Counted from the stretch's first letter, positions 42,379 through 50,094 are shown. The stretch is 64,000 bases of DNA from Saccharopolyspora galaxeae (GCF_016526145.1 NZ_JADDUE010000010.1:1-64000); one strand, 5' to 3'. A program made the numbers and translations. The notes: generated by a model not told the origin, from the letters alone.

Positions 42379-42786
42379 ATGGGCACCATCGACACTTTTC
42401 GCGACCTCGTCGGAAACATCGCCGACGATGCGAAAAAAGCGTTCGACGAACTCCTGGATCGGCGCTGCGACGATTGGGACGGGGATTACTGGGACGACCC
42501 GTGGGACTGCGATCCGTGGGACTGGGACGATCGGCCCGGGGATGATTGGCGCAGGGGTGATCGGCGCACCGGGAATCGGCGCGGCGACTACCGCCGCCGC
42601 GGCCAGCGCCGCGGCAGTCCCCGAGTGGTCGAGGCCGGCCGCTCGCACCCGGCCGTGGCCGAGCCGCGGCGCAGCCCGGAGGACGGGCTGCCGGACCAGA
42701 TAAGGCAGCTCAACGACTCGGTCGACTCGTTGCGGGCTTCGCTGCAGCAGGCACCGGGCCCGGCCGCGCCCGAGCACCGGACCTGA
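42379..42786 (+). CDS. Trp/Asp-rich small protein of unknown function
   Basis: 135 residues, no family recognised. Residues 1-28 form an amphipathic helix-like start (TFRDLVGNIADDAKKAFDELL). Residues 31-57 are extremely Asp/Trp-rich, with seven Trp and a repeated (D/P)WD pattern. Residues 57-82 are Arg-rich. A final helix-like segment, PDQIRQLNDSVDSLRASL, spans 105-122. An excellent GAGGAGG ribosome site precedes the ATG, and the TGA overlaps the next ATG (TGATG). Tight coupling between prenyl synthase and ABC1 kinase genes argues for a real protein, perhaps an acidic metal-binding or scaffold partner. Confidence 0.7.
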   Translation: MGTIDTFRDLVGNIADDAKKAFDELLDRRCDDWDGDYWDDPWDCDPWDWDDRPGDDWRRGDRRTGNRRGDYRRRGQRRGSPRVVEAGRSHPAVAEPRRSPEDGLPDQIRQLNDSVDSLRASLQQAPGPAAPEHRT

Positions 42787-44270
42787 TGGGCCTGGACCGG
42801 CTGCGGCGAGTCGCCGGGGTGCTCGGTGCGCTGTGCCGCACCGAGCTCACCCGGACCGTGCACCGCGGAACCGGCGACGCGGCCCCGCACGAGCGCGCTC
42901 GCGAGGTCCGGCGGGCGCTGGAGGAGCTCGGCCCGTTCTACATCAAGCTCGGGCAGATGCTCTCCACCCGCCCGGACATCGTCTCCCGGACGATGATCGC
43001 CGAGCTGGAGAACCTGCACGACCACGTGCACCCGCTGCCGTTCTCGGATTTCGAGTCGGTGCTGGCCGCCGACCTGGGCAGCGAGTGGAAGGAGCAGTTC
43101 CGCGACTTCGACATCCTCGAACCCGTCGGCACCGCCTCGCTGGCGCAGGTCTACCGGGTCACGTTGCGCGACGGCTCGCCCGGCGTGGTCAAGATCCAGC
43201 GCCCGGACGTGGCCGCGACCGTGCTGGAGGACATGGCGCTGCTGCGGAAAGCGGCGCGCATCGTCGGCAAGGGAGCGCCGCGGTTCAACGCGGTCGTCGA
43301 CATCGACGCGATGCTGGGCGTGCTGTTCGACGCGATGCGCCCGGAACTGGACTTCACCGCCGAGGCCGCGAACATGCGCGAAGCCCGCAAAGCCGTCCGC
43401 GACTTCCCGACGCTGGACGTGCCGACGGTGGTGCAGGCGACCCGGCACGTGCTGGTGCAGACGCTGGCACCGGGCCGGTCGGTGCGCGAGATCGCGCCCG
43501 AGGAACTTCCCGCGGCGCTGCGCAAAGCGATCGGCACGGACCTGCTGGCGTTGCAGTTCCGGGGTTTCTTCGTGAACCGCATGTTCCACGCCGACCCGCA
43601 CCCGGGCAACATCTTCGTCGACGGCGAAGGCCGGGCCACGCTGATCGACTGGGGCATGGTCGGCCGGGTCGACCGCCGCACCAGCATGACGATCATGCTG
43701 GTGCTGTTGCACCTGGCGCGCAACGACGGGCACGGGCTGGCCAAGGCGTGGACCGAACTCGGCCACGCCACCGCCTGGGCGGACGTGCCCGCGTTCGCCG
43801 CGGACATGGCCGCGCTGACGCCGCAGATCGCGGCGGCCTCGTTGTCCGAGCTGAACTTCGGGGTGACGCTGACCAGCGTGCTGCAGCAGTCCACCAAGCG
43901 CGGCATCAAGACCAACCCGGTGATCTCGGTGCTGGGCAAGTCGTTCGCCAACATGGAAGGCTCGGTGCGCTTCCTCGCCCCGGAACTGTCCATCACGGAC
44001 GTGTTCCAGCAGCAATTGGCGCGGATGCTGGCCGAACTTGCCAAGGATGCACTGTCAGCGGGCAACGCCGCGCGCACGCTGGTGGAGCTGATGCTTGTCG
44101 CGGACACGCTCACGGAGCAGGCGCGCAGCGTCACCGGCGACCTGTCCGATCGGGAATTCACCTTCCACGTCAACCAGAACGCGCCCGCGCGGACCCCGCG
44201 TTCCACGAGGCTGCGCGACGGCTTGGCGGGCGCGGCGCTCGCCGCGCTGTGGGCGCGCCGCAACCGGTGA
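42786..44270 (+). CDS. ABC1/UbiB-family atypical kinase
   Basis: 494 residues. The family-specific KxGQ motif is K54-L-G-Q57 in FYIKLGQMLSTRPDI. A nucleotide-loop variant GTASLAQVYR (115-124) is followed by the lysine strand VVKIQRPD. The kinase core has FHADPHPGNIFVDGEGRATLIDWGMVGR, where the metal-binding motif is IDWG instead of the usual LDFG. A C-terminal hydrophobic stretch (LAGAALAALW) may contact membrane. ABC1 proteins support isoprenoid quinone metabolism and extraction of prenyl lipids from membranes. In operon with a prenyl synthase it may act on a terpenoid or quinone, which is inference. Confidence 0.88.
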   Translation: MGLDRLRRVAGVLGALCRTELTRTVHRGTGDAAPHERAREVRRALEELGPFYIKLGQMLSTRPDIVSRTMIAELENLHDHVHPLPFSDFESVLAADLGSEWKEQFRDFDILEPVGTASLAQVYRVTLRDGSPGVVKIQRPDVAATVLEDMALLRKAARIVGKGAPRFNAVVDIDAMLGVLFDAMRPELDFTAEAANMREARKAVRDFPTLDVPTVVQATRHVLVQTLAPGRSVREIAPEELPAALRKAIGTDLLALQFRGFFVNRMFHADPHPGNIFVDGEGRATLIDWGMVGRVDRRTSMTIMLVLLHLARNDGHGLAKAWTELGHATAWADVPAFAADMAALTPQIAAASLSELNFGVTLTSVLQQSTKRGIKTNPVISVLGKSFANMEGSVRFLAPELSITDVFQQQLARMLAELAKDALSAGNAARTLVELMLVADTLTEQARSVTGDLSDREFTFHVNQNAPARTPRSTRLRDGLAGAALAALWARRNR

Positions 44271-44273
44271 TCG

Positions 44274-44324
44274 GAGTGAACGGCCCGCTGGTCCCACTAG
44301 ATTGGACGAACAGTCCGTTCACTC
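44274..44324 (+). repeat. 51-bp hairpin repeat, copy 5
   Basis: Perfect outer arms GAGTGAACGG/CCGTTCACTC, core CCCACTAGATTGG. It starts three bases after the ABC1 kinase stop codon and is followed 24 bp later by copy 6 in the same orientation. Confidence 0.9.
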
Positions 44325-44348
44325 GGAACGTTCCGGCGGGTGCGTTTG

Positions 44349-44399
44349 GAGTGAACGGAACTTTGGTCCCACTAGATTGGTCAAACGGTCCGTTCACTC
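44349..44399 (+). repeat. 51-bp hairpin repeat, copy 6
   Basis: Perfect outer arms, core CCCACTAGATTGG. Direct tandem partner of copy 5. It ends 46 bp before the DUF397 start codon and so would also form part of that gene's upstream region. Confidence 0.9.
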
Positions 44400-44445
44400 G
44401 GGGCGAAAGGTTCCGGGGGCGGGCAGCGATGTTGGAGGAGAGCAC

Positions 44446-44640
44446 ATGACGCGACAGGTGACGGGATGGCGGAAATCCAGCCGGTCATCACAGCAGACCG
44501 CTTGCGTCGAGGTAGGCCGTGCTGCTGGCGGCGCAGCGGTGCGTGACACCAAAGATCGCGCCGCCGGGTACTTCACCACGACGAGCGGCCAGTGGACCGC
44601 GTTCGTCGAAGCCGTCAAAGACGGGCGCTTCGACGGCTGA
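44446..44640 (+). CDS. DUF397 domain protein
   Basis: 64 residues. The whole protein is one DUF397 domain: GWRKSSRSSQQTACVEVGRAAGGAAVRDTKDR in blocks, ending in WTAFVEAVKDGRFDG. ATG at 44446 has GGAGGAG upstream. DUF397 genes are numerous in actinomycetes and usually sit beside an XRE-type regulator, for which they act like small antagonists. No such regulator gene is adjacent here, so this copy is an orphan. Confidence 0.88.
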   Translation: MTRQVTGWRKSSRSSQQTACVEVGRAAGGAAVRDTKDRAAGYFTTTSGQWTAFVEAVKDGRFDG

Positions 44641-44649
44641 ACCTAGCGA

Positions 44650-44682
44650 TGATCCCCGGCGGAACGCGACCGCCGGGGATCA
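44650..44682. terminator. Bidirectional terminator hairpin
   Basis: TGATCCCCGGCGG pairs perfectly over 13 bp with CCGCCGGGGATCA around a 7-nt loop. It lies between the convergent DUF397 and terpene synthase genes, nine bases after one stop and 30 bases before the other. Confidence 0.88.
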
Positions 44683-44711
44683 CGCATGAGGCGACCCCGC
44701 AACGCGGCCGA

Positions 44712-45839
44712 CTAGTCGAGTTGCGTCCACCACCAGGCGATCGACGGGAAGGGCAGCGGCTCCGCGCGGCGCACTGCAGGAGAGTCCACAACGGACCCAT
44801 TCAACCGCAGCCGTACGGCCGGAGTGATCCCGTCCGCGGCGTAGAGCACGGTGTACCGGGGAGTCCGCAGGCTCCAGTCGATGTTGGCGCGGATGCCGTG
44901 GGCGAGGCTGTCCAGGTAGATCCGCAACGGCTCGGAGGCGCCGCGGCGGACCTGCTCGCGCAACCGCAGGAACAGCAGCATCAGCCGGTCCCGGTAGGCG
45001 ATCGCGGTCGCCTCGGCTTCCTGCACATCGGTGCCGGTGACGGTGCGCACCGCGTCGTTGAGGTTGTGCCCGTCCTGCTGGCCGAGCATTTCCTTGTGCC
45101 GGGAGACCCGGTCGTTGTCCAGCGCGGCCACCATCCAGAACAGTTCGGTCAGCGCCCGCACCGGCGCGGCGTGCAGTTCGGAACCGGGAATTTCGGCCGC
45201 ATTGGCGAATTCGAACATGGATTGGGTCGGCGGGCCGCCGCAGTCGTGCAGGCGGACGACGAAGAAGTCGTCGAGGGTCTTCGGTCCACCCGCGGCGCGT
45301 TGCGCGTTCAGCTGCACGACTCCGAACAACCACCTGCGGTGCGCGTTGATCCACCGTTCGGTCTGGGCCGGAGTCGCCAGCCGCCGGTAGGAATGCGCCA
45401 GATCGCAGAGCCCGAGCAGGTGCGGATCCCCGCGGCACAGCGATTCATCACCGGTGTCCAGGATGCGCAGCAGTCGCGCGGCCACCGGGATGAACCGGGT
45501 CGGGTCCGTGCAATTGCCGCCTTCGTCGCAATGCGCGTCGTCGAAGGAGAATCCCCAATACACCCAGTTCGCGGCGATCTGGTAGTGCTCGGTCACCGCG
45601 TTCGGCACCATTCCGCCGTAGAAATCGGCCGAGGTGGAGGCGTACCAGCGCTCCAGTTCGCCCGCGTTGCGCACCAGGCCGAGCCGCTGCGCCCACTGCC
45701 CGGAACGGCGGTGCACCGCGTCCTTGTCCGGGTGCATCACGGGTTCGATCGGGCAGAAGAAGGGCGGGATTTCGATGTGCTGCTCGGTCGGCCCGGCGTC
45801 GGGCTCCGCCGGTGCCGCGCTGCTCGTCCGCACGTCCAT
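44712..45839 (-). CDS. Class I terpene synthase
   Basis: 375 residues, bacterial terpene cyclase fold. The Asp-rich metal motif lies in FSFDDAHCDEGG (D100, D101, D105, E106). The NSE triad is N242-D-R-V-S246-R-H-K-E250. The diphosphate sensor region is R196-L-H-D199, and the C-terminal RY pair is R328-Y329. It ionises a prenyl diphosphate with Mg2+ and cyclises it; product is not predictable. The tail carries three consecutive Trp. ATG at 45839 preferred; GTG at 45845 is an alternative. The PLAT-like gene ends 83 bp upstream on the same strand, and a prenyl synthase lies 3.5 kb away. Confidence 0.9.
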   Translation of the reverse strand: MDVRTSSAAPAEPDAGPTEQHIEIPPFFCPIEPVMHPDKDAVHRRSGQWAQRLGLVRNAGELERWYASTSADFYGGMVPNAVTEHYQIAANWVYWGFSFDDAHCDEGGNCTDPTRFIPVAARLLRILDTGDESLCRGDPHLLGLCDLAHSYRRLATPAQTERWINAHRRWLFGVVQLNAQRAAGGPKTLDDFFVVRLHDCGGPPTQSMFEFANAAEIPGSELHAAPVRALTELFWMVAALDNDRVSRHKEMLGQQDGHNLNDAVRTVTGTDVQEAEATAIAYRDRLMLLFLRLREQVRRGASEPLRIYLDSLAHGIRANIDWSLRTPRYTVLYAADGITPAVRLRLNGSVVDSPAVRRAEPLPFPSIAWWWTQLD

Positions 45840-45922
45840 GTTCACCCCGAGATCGTCGTTGCGGCGGTTCACCTGGGAAAGCAGAGCCGGAGCGCCGGGT
45901 GGGGCCGGCGCTCCGGGCGGGC

Positions 45923-46345
45923 TCACGTCCGGGTCAGGTACAGGACGAGCCCGTAGGGCTGGTGCAGCCAGATCTGCTGTCCGGTGCCTTCCAGCCGCGA
46001 GTTGTCGAATTCCCGCGGACGGTATTCCGGGTTGACCACCACCCAAACCCGTTCGACCAGCCAGCCGGGGTACTCGCCGGCCGGGTGCATTCGGATGTAG
46101 GTGGGAAACCGCTCCAGGTCCTCGGTTTCCAGTTGCGGACGTCTGGGGTCTTTGTACTGGGCGTCGGTGACGTTGGCTCCTTCGCCGAGCACGAACCGGT
46201 CGGTCTCGCCGCGCCGGAAGTCGTCCCGGCCGGTGCTGAGCCCGAATTCGCGTCCGGCGATGCCGAGGTAGACATCGCTTCTGGTGTCCGCGTTCGCTGC
46301 GTCGGCGGTGGCGATGTTCGCTTCGATCCGGGTGATGGACGCCAT
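45923..46345 (-). CDS. PLAT/LH2-like single-domain protein upstream of the terpene synthase
   Basis: 140 residues, no signal peptide. ITRIEANIATADAANADTRSDVYLGIAGREFGLS, DDFRRGETDRFVLGEGANV and YPGWLVERVWVVVN follow the order of the PLAT/LH2 beta-sandwich (T.D..V+L.I.G, F.RG..D.F, GW+++.V.V), read here as blocks. PLAT domains bind lipids or protein partners, for example in lipoxygenases. GTGAGG lies before the ATG. It precedes the terpene synthase by 83 bp and is probably co-transcribed. A role in delivering a hydrophobic substrate or product is inference. The domain call is by eye. Confidence 0.62.
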   Translation of the reverse strand: MASITRIEANIATADAANADTRSDVYLGIAGREFGLSTGRDDFRRGETDRFVLGEGANVTDAQYKDPRRPQLETEDLERFPTYIRMHPAGEYPGWLVERVWVVVNPEYRPREFDNSRLEGTGQQIWLHQPYGLVLYLTRT

Positions 46346-46569
46346 GCTCGCCTCACTTCCTCTGCTCGTTCCGGCGCTCCCGCCGGGTTTTCGGAAACGG
46401 CGGAGTGTGCTGGTAGCGGAAATGTCCCGGGAACGGAATCGATTCTAAGGCTCGCGCGGCGGCGTCGGCACTGCGCTGAGCGGGTCACGCCCGTGACACT
46501 TTGGTGCGCGGGTGCCGAATTGTTCCCGATCGAGCTCGGGGTGTTCCGGTGTCGCGGAAAATTGCGGTT

Positions 46570-47484
46570 TCAGCGCGGTGCCGGCCAGGACTCCAGCGTG
46601 CGCCGGGTCTCGAAGCGCCGCAGCAGGCCGGTGCGCGGATCCCGGAATTCGAGCACGGACGCGAGCAACTGCAACGGGTCGGTGAAGTCGTCGTCGGCGC
46701 GGTCCCGGACCTGCGGGTAGAGGTCGTCGCCCGCGATCGGCACACCCAGCGCGGCCAGGTGCACCCGCAGCTGGTGGGTGCGTCCTGTCGTGGGCAGCAG
46801 CCGGTAGCGGCCCAGGCCGTCGCGGTGCTCGATGAGCTCCACGCGGGTTTCGCTGTTCGGCGGGCCAGGAACCTCTTGCGCCTGCAGCACACCGCGTTCT
46901 TTGACGATCCTGCTGCGCACCGTGCGCGGCAGCACCAGCTGTGGATCGTGCCGGGCCACGGCGAGGTATTCCTTGCGCACCGCCCGGTCCTGGAACAAGC
47001 CCTGGTACTCGCGCCGCGCATCGGGCCGGACGGTGAACAGCACCAGCCCGGCCGTCATCCGGTCCAGCCGGTGCGCCGGGCTCAGCTCCGGCAGCTCCAG
47101 CTCGCGGCGCAACCGCACCAGCGCGGTCTCGGTGATGTGCCCGCCGCGCGGGGTCGTCGCCAGGAAATGCGGCTTGTCCGCGACGAGGATGTCCGCGTCC
47201 CGGTGCAGCACCTCGACGGAGTGCGGAACGGGCGGTTCCGGCGCGGTTTCGCGCTGCATCCACAGCGAAGTGCGCGGCGCGAACGGGGTTTCGGCATCGA
47301 CGAGCCCGCCCGGACCGGCGACCCGCTGCTCGCGCAGCATCCGATCGACCTCGGCTGCGGCGATGGGCAGCCGGTCGACGAGGTGGTCCCGCATGGTCGG
47401 CCACGTCCCGCCGTCCGGCGTGCGCAGCCGCACGGCGTCCAAGCCGTCCCGCTGCGGGAACGGGGAACGGGGTTTGCGTCGCAT
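46570..47484 (-). CDS. RluA-family pseudouridine synthase
   Basis: 304 residues. The catalytic block is LSPAHRLDRMTAGLVLFTV, with the active Asp in HRLDR. ILVADKPHFLATTPRGG is the preceding motif I, and GRYRLLPTTGRTHQLRVHLAALGVPIAGDDLYP the RNA-binding motif III. The N-terminus resembles a degenerate S4-like segment (RDHLVDRLPIAAAEVDRMLREQRV). It isomerises uridines in rRNA or tRNA; the target is not predictable. It is transcribed alone, away from tRNA-Cys. Confidence 0.87.
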   Translation of the reverse strand: MRRKPRSPFPQRDGLDAVRLRTPDGGTWPTMRDHLVDRLPIAAAEVDRMLREQRVAGPGGLVDAETPFAPRTSLWMQRETAPEPPVPHSVEVLHRDADILVADKPHFLATTPRGGHITETALVRLRRELELPELSPAHRLDRMTAGLVLFTVRPDARREYQGLFQDRAVRKEYLAVARHDPQLVLPRTVRSRIVKERGVLQAQEVPGPPNSETRVELIEHRDGLGRYRLLPTTGRTHQLRVHLAALGVPIAGDDLYPQVRDRADDDFTDPLQLLASVLEFRDPRTGLLRRFETRRTLESWPAPR

Positions 47485-47927
47485 CGCTGCCCAGCTTATG
47501 AGCCCGTCTTTGAACTCGTTTTGGGTAGGTGCCCGGGTAGCGGAACCTCATGCGCCGGTGCTCGGGTTGCGTACGTGGCGGAACCGGCTGACGCCGCTTG
47601 AAAAGGACAAACACCCAGAGCCGAACTTGGGATCCAAGACCGGCGCCAAGGGCTCCTCGCAGACGCATCTGCGCAGGTGATAGCGGGCCCAGCGGCTCGT
47701 TGCGTGATCGACCACTTCGCGGACAGCGCCCGTTCGGCGCAACTCGCGCCCACGCTGTGGGACGGCTCGGGCGGCGATTGACGCCCGGCACCGGTGGCGC
47801 AAGAATCCTCGGCATGAGTTCTGGTCTGGTCGCTCGCTTGCACGTCGATCTGCGGCGGCACGCAAGCGCGATCTGTGCTCGCTGAGCCGGAACGCGGCCG
47901 CGCCCGTCGTCCTTTGTGGACTTCCGT
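47485..47927. other. 443-bp region without a gene before tRNA-Cys
   Basis: No convincing ORF. It contains a 38-bp-spaced imperfect direct repeat, GTAGCGGAACC at 47537-47547 and GTGGCGGAACC at 47575-47585. GC content is patchy. A short CTTTGTGGACTTCC lies just before the tRNA and may belong to its promoter or leader. The remainder shows nothing I can name and could be gene remnants. Confidence 0.5.
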
Positions 47928-47998
47928 GGCGGAGTGACCGAGCGGCTAGGTAAGGGCCTGCAAAGCCCTTCACGCGGGTTCGAATCCCGTCTCCGCCT
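47928..47998 (+). tRNA. tRNA-Cys (anticodon GCA)
   Basis: 71-nt cloverleaf. Acceptor stem GGCGGAG/CTCCGCC, anticodon loop CTGCAAA with GCA at 47960-47962 on an AGGGC/GCCCT stem, and a T-arm containing GGTTCGAATCC. The discriminator base is U, as expected for tRNA-Cys. The 3' CCA is not encoded. Confidence 0.95.
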
Positions 47999-48194
47999 CA
48001 AAAACCAGCCCGCACGTCCGTCCATTCCGGACAGGAATCGGCTGATCCTCGACGGACGCCCGATGCGCGTTCCAGGTCGAGCGCACCTGCCGCGGCCCGA
48101 AGCCGAGCAGCAGCGGGCTTTCCGGCCGCAGTCCCGCAATCGCCGGGCGCGCGGCTCGGTGGACCACATCGAAACTCCTGTGGAGGAGGCAGCG

Positions 48195-49316
48195 TTGACG
48201 CCGCTTTCGGTCCTGGACCTCGCACCGGTTTCCGCCGGGAGCACCGCTGCCGAGGCGCTGCACGACACCGTCGACCTCGCGCGGCACGTCGACCGCCTCG
48301 GATATCGACGCTTCTGGCTGGCAGAACACCACCTGGCGCCCGGGGTGGCATCGTCATCTCCCGCGGTGCTGATCGGCTCCGTGCTCGGCGCCACCGGCCG
48401 GATCCGGGTCGGCTCCGGTGCCGTGCTGCTCGGCCTGCACACGCCGCTGCGCGTCGCCGAGGACTTCGGCACCCTCGCGCACCTGCACCCGGATCGCGTC
48501 GACCTCGGCCTCGGGCGTTCCGGGCTGGCCAAGGCCGCCGAGCTGGCCACCGCACGACAAGGGGCGCCGCGACCGCTGGAATCCCGAGTGGTGGACGGTT
48601 TGCCGGTGCCGCGCGCGGCGCTGCGCCCGGGTTCGCGGGCGGCGGCCGAGCGGCTGGCCGCGCACTCCCGGCTGCTCGGCGCGAACGGCGGCGACGACGA
48701 CTACGGCGAACAAGTCCGCGAAGTCCTCGCGTGGCTGGATGGCACGTTCCTCGACGGCGACGGGTTGCCCGCGCGGGCGGTGTCCGCGGAAGGCGCGTCG
48801 TTGCAGGTGTGGATCCTGGGTGCCAGCGCGGGCCAGAGCTCGCGGACGGCGGGTGAGCACGGGCTGCCGTTCGTCGCGAACTACCACACGGTACCGGGCG
48901 CGGTACTGGAAACCGCCGCCTCGTACCGGGAATCCTTCCGGCCTTCGGCCCAGCTGGCCGAGCCGTACCTGATCGTCTCGGCGGACGTGCTGGTCGCCGA
49001 GGACGATGCGACCGCGCGCCACCTCGCCGAACCCTTCGCGGAGTGGGTGCACGAGATCCGCTACGGCGAGGGCGCTCCGCCGTACTCGACGCCTGCGGAT
49101 TCGGCGGGCCGTGGCTGGACCGAGGGCCAGCTGGAAGGGGTCGCCGACCGGTTGCAGACCCGCATCGTCGGCTCCCCGGAAACCGTCGTGGAACGGCTGG
49201 ACGTGCTGCGCCGCGTCACCGGCGCGGACGAGCTGCTGATCACCACGATCACCCACGGGCACCGGGATCGGCTGCGGTCTTTCGAGCTGCTCGCCGAAGC
49301 CTGGGCGCAGCGCTGA
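48195..49316 (+). CDS. LLM-class flavin-dependent oxidoreductase (luciferase-like)
   Basis: 373 residues. SVLDLAPVSAGSTAAEALHDTVDLARHVDRLGYRRFWLAEHH, AVLIGSVLGATGRIRVGSGAVLLGLHTPLRVAEDFGTLAHLHPDRVDLGLGR (blocks) and ELLITTITHGHRDRLRSFELL are typical of bacterial luciferase-like monooxygenases of the LuxA/MsnO group. They use FMNH2 or F420. The start is a TTG at 48195 with GGAGGAGG at 48182-48189. The frame is open back to 47916, but that part includes the tRNA gene and is rejected. Substrate is unknown. Confidence 0.87.
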   Translation: MTPLSVLDLAPVSAGSTAAEALHDTVDLARHVDRLGYRRFWLAEHHLAPGVASSSPAVLIGSVLGATGRIRVGSGAVLLGLHTPLRVAEDFGTLAHLHPDRVDLGLGRSGLAKAAELATARQGAPRPLESRVVDGLPVPRAALRPGSRAAAERLAAHSRLLGANGGDDDYGEQVREVLAWLDGTFLDGDGLPARAVSAEGASLQVWILGASAGQSSRTAGEHGLPFVANYHTVPGAVLETAASYRESFRPSAQLAEPYLIVSADVLVAEDDATARHLAEPFAEWVHEIRYGEGAPPYSTPADSAGRGWTEGQLEGVADRLQTRIVGSPETVVERLDVLRRVTGADELLITTITHGHRDRLRSFELLAEAWAQR

Positions 49317-49318
49317 TC

Positions 49319-49356
49319 GGCCGCGGACTCGCCGGGCCGCGGGCAGGGGCCGCGGC
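49319..49356. terminator. Possible terminator hairpin
   Basis: GCCGCGG and CCGCGGC in the 42-bp gap between two convergent genes can pair; a third CCGCGG inside the loop allows alternative folds. Confidence 0.4.
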
Positions 49357-49358
49357 TG

Positions 49359-49973
49359 TCAGCACAACGGCGAGATGGCCGTCGGGTAGGCGATCGTGGA
49401 TGTCGCGCTGGTGATGTTCTCCGGCTCGTGCCGCGGCGGCCAGATCCCGCGCGCGAGCGCGTCGCCCCGGATCTCCTGGCGCGCCTTGAGGTCCGGGTAC
49501 GGCCAGACGTGGGTGATGCGGGGTGCCCCGTCCAGCGCGAACATCGCCGTCGTCAGCGGATACATCCGGGTTCTTCGCGGTAGTGCGTCGTGCCATCCCG
49601 ACATCGTGGGCGTCAGCCCGCCGATTCTGAGGTGGTAGGTGTGGAACTCGTAGACCCCGCCGAAGTGTCCGGTCTGGATCGGCGGCAGGTACGGGAACGG
49701 TGCGAACGTCTCGATGTGGAACCGTTCCAGGTGCGCCCCGATGCCGAACGGGTCGCCGGTGGTCAGCACCCGCTGCCGTTCTTGGGCGATCTGCTGGGCA
49801 TCATCGAATTCCCGCAGCAGCAACAGGTCGCCGCCGTCCGCGCCGTGCTCGGTCTCCCAGCAGCCCAGCAGCCGTCCTCGGGTGCCGTCGCTGGTGTAGA
49901 TTTCCAGCGCGGTGAGGGCGTCGGAAATCGCCCCCGGCTTCATCGACAGCGTGGTGAGTTCGTGGAGCTGCAT
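49359..49973 (-). CDS. NIPSNAP-family protein
   Basis: 204 residues made of two ferredoxin-like NIPSNAP halves. MQLHELTTLSMKPGAISDALTALEIY opens the first. GGVYEFHTYHLRIGGLTPTMSGWHDALPRRTRMYPLT is the strongly conserved start of the second, and ITHVWPYPDLKARQEIR completes it. The family function in bacteria is unclear; some members look like dimeric alpha-beta barrel enzymes. It stands alone on the minus strand. A TGAGACGATCTCA palindrome lies 109 bp upstream of the start. Confidence 0.82.
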   Translation of the reverse strand: MQLHELTTLSMKPGAISDALTALEIYTSDGTRGRLLGCWETEHGADGGDLLLLREFDDAQQIAQERQRVLTTGDPFGIGAHLERFHIETFAPFPYLPPIQTGHFGGVYEFHTYHLRIGGLTPTMSGWHDALPRRTRMYPLTTAMFALDGAPRITHVWPYPDLKARQEIRGDALARGIWPPRHEPENITSATSTIAYPTAISPLC

Positions 49974-50081
49974 CCGGTTCCTTCCTCGGACTGGCCGCGA
50001 GGTGTTCGCGCGGCGGCGCGCCGCGGTAGCGTACTGAGCGCGTCAATGATCCGTTGTGGACAGGTCCCGTTCAGTCGAACC

Positions 50082-50094
50082 TGAGACGATCTCA
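50082..50094. promoter_or_regulatory. Palindrome upstream of the NIPSNAP gene
   Basis: TGAGACGATCTCA is an inverted repeat with five-base arms next to an AATTTT tract, between the binding-lipoprotein and NIPSNAP genes. It may be an operator, but no regulator gene is adjacent. Confidence 0.4.

Noticed and set aside
44274-44399. CRISPR array
   Set aside because: The hairpin repeats occur at most in pairs with unequal spacers, are scattered across the window, and there are no cas genes.
45840-46046. N-terminal extension of the terpene synthase to 46046
   Set aside because: It would overlap the PLAT-like gene in another frame and shows no terpene synthase homology. The ATG at 45839 suffices.
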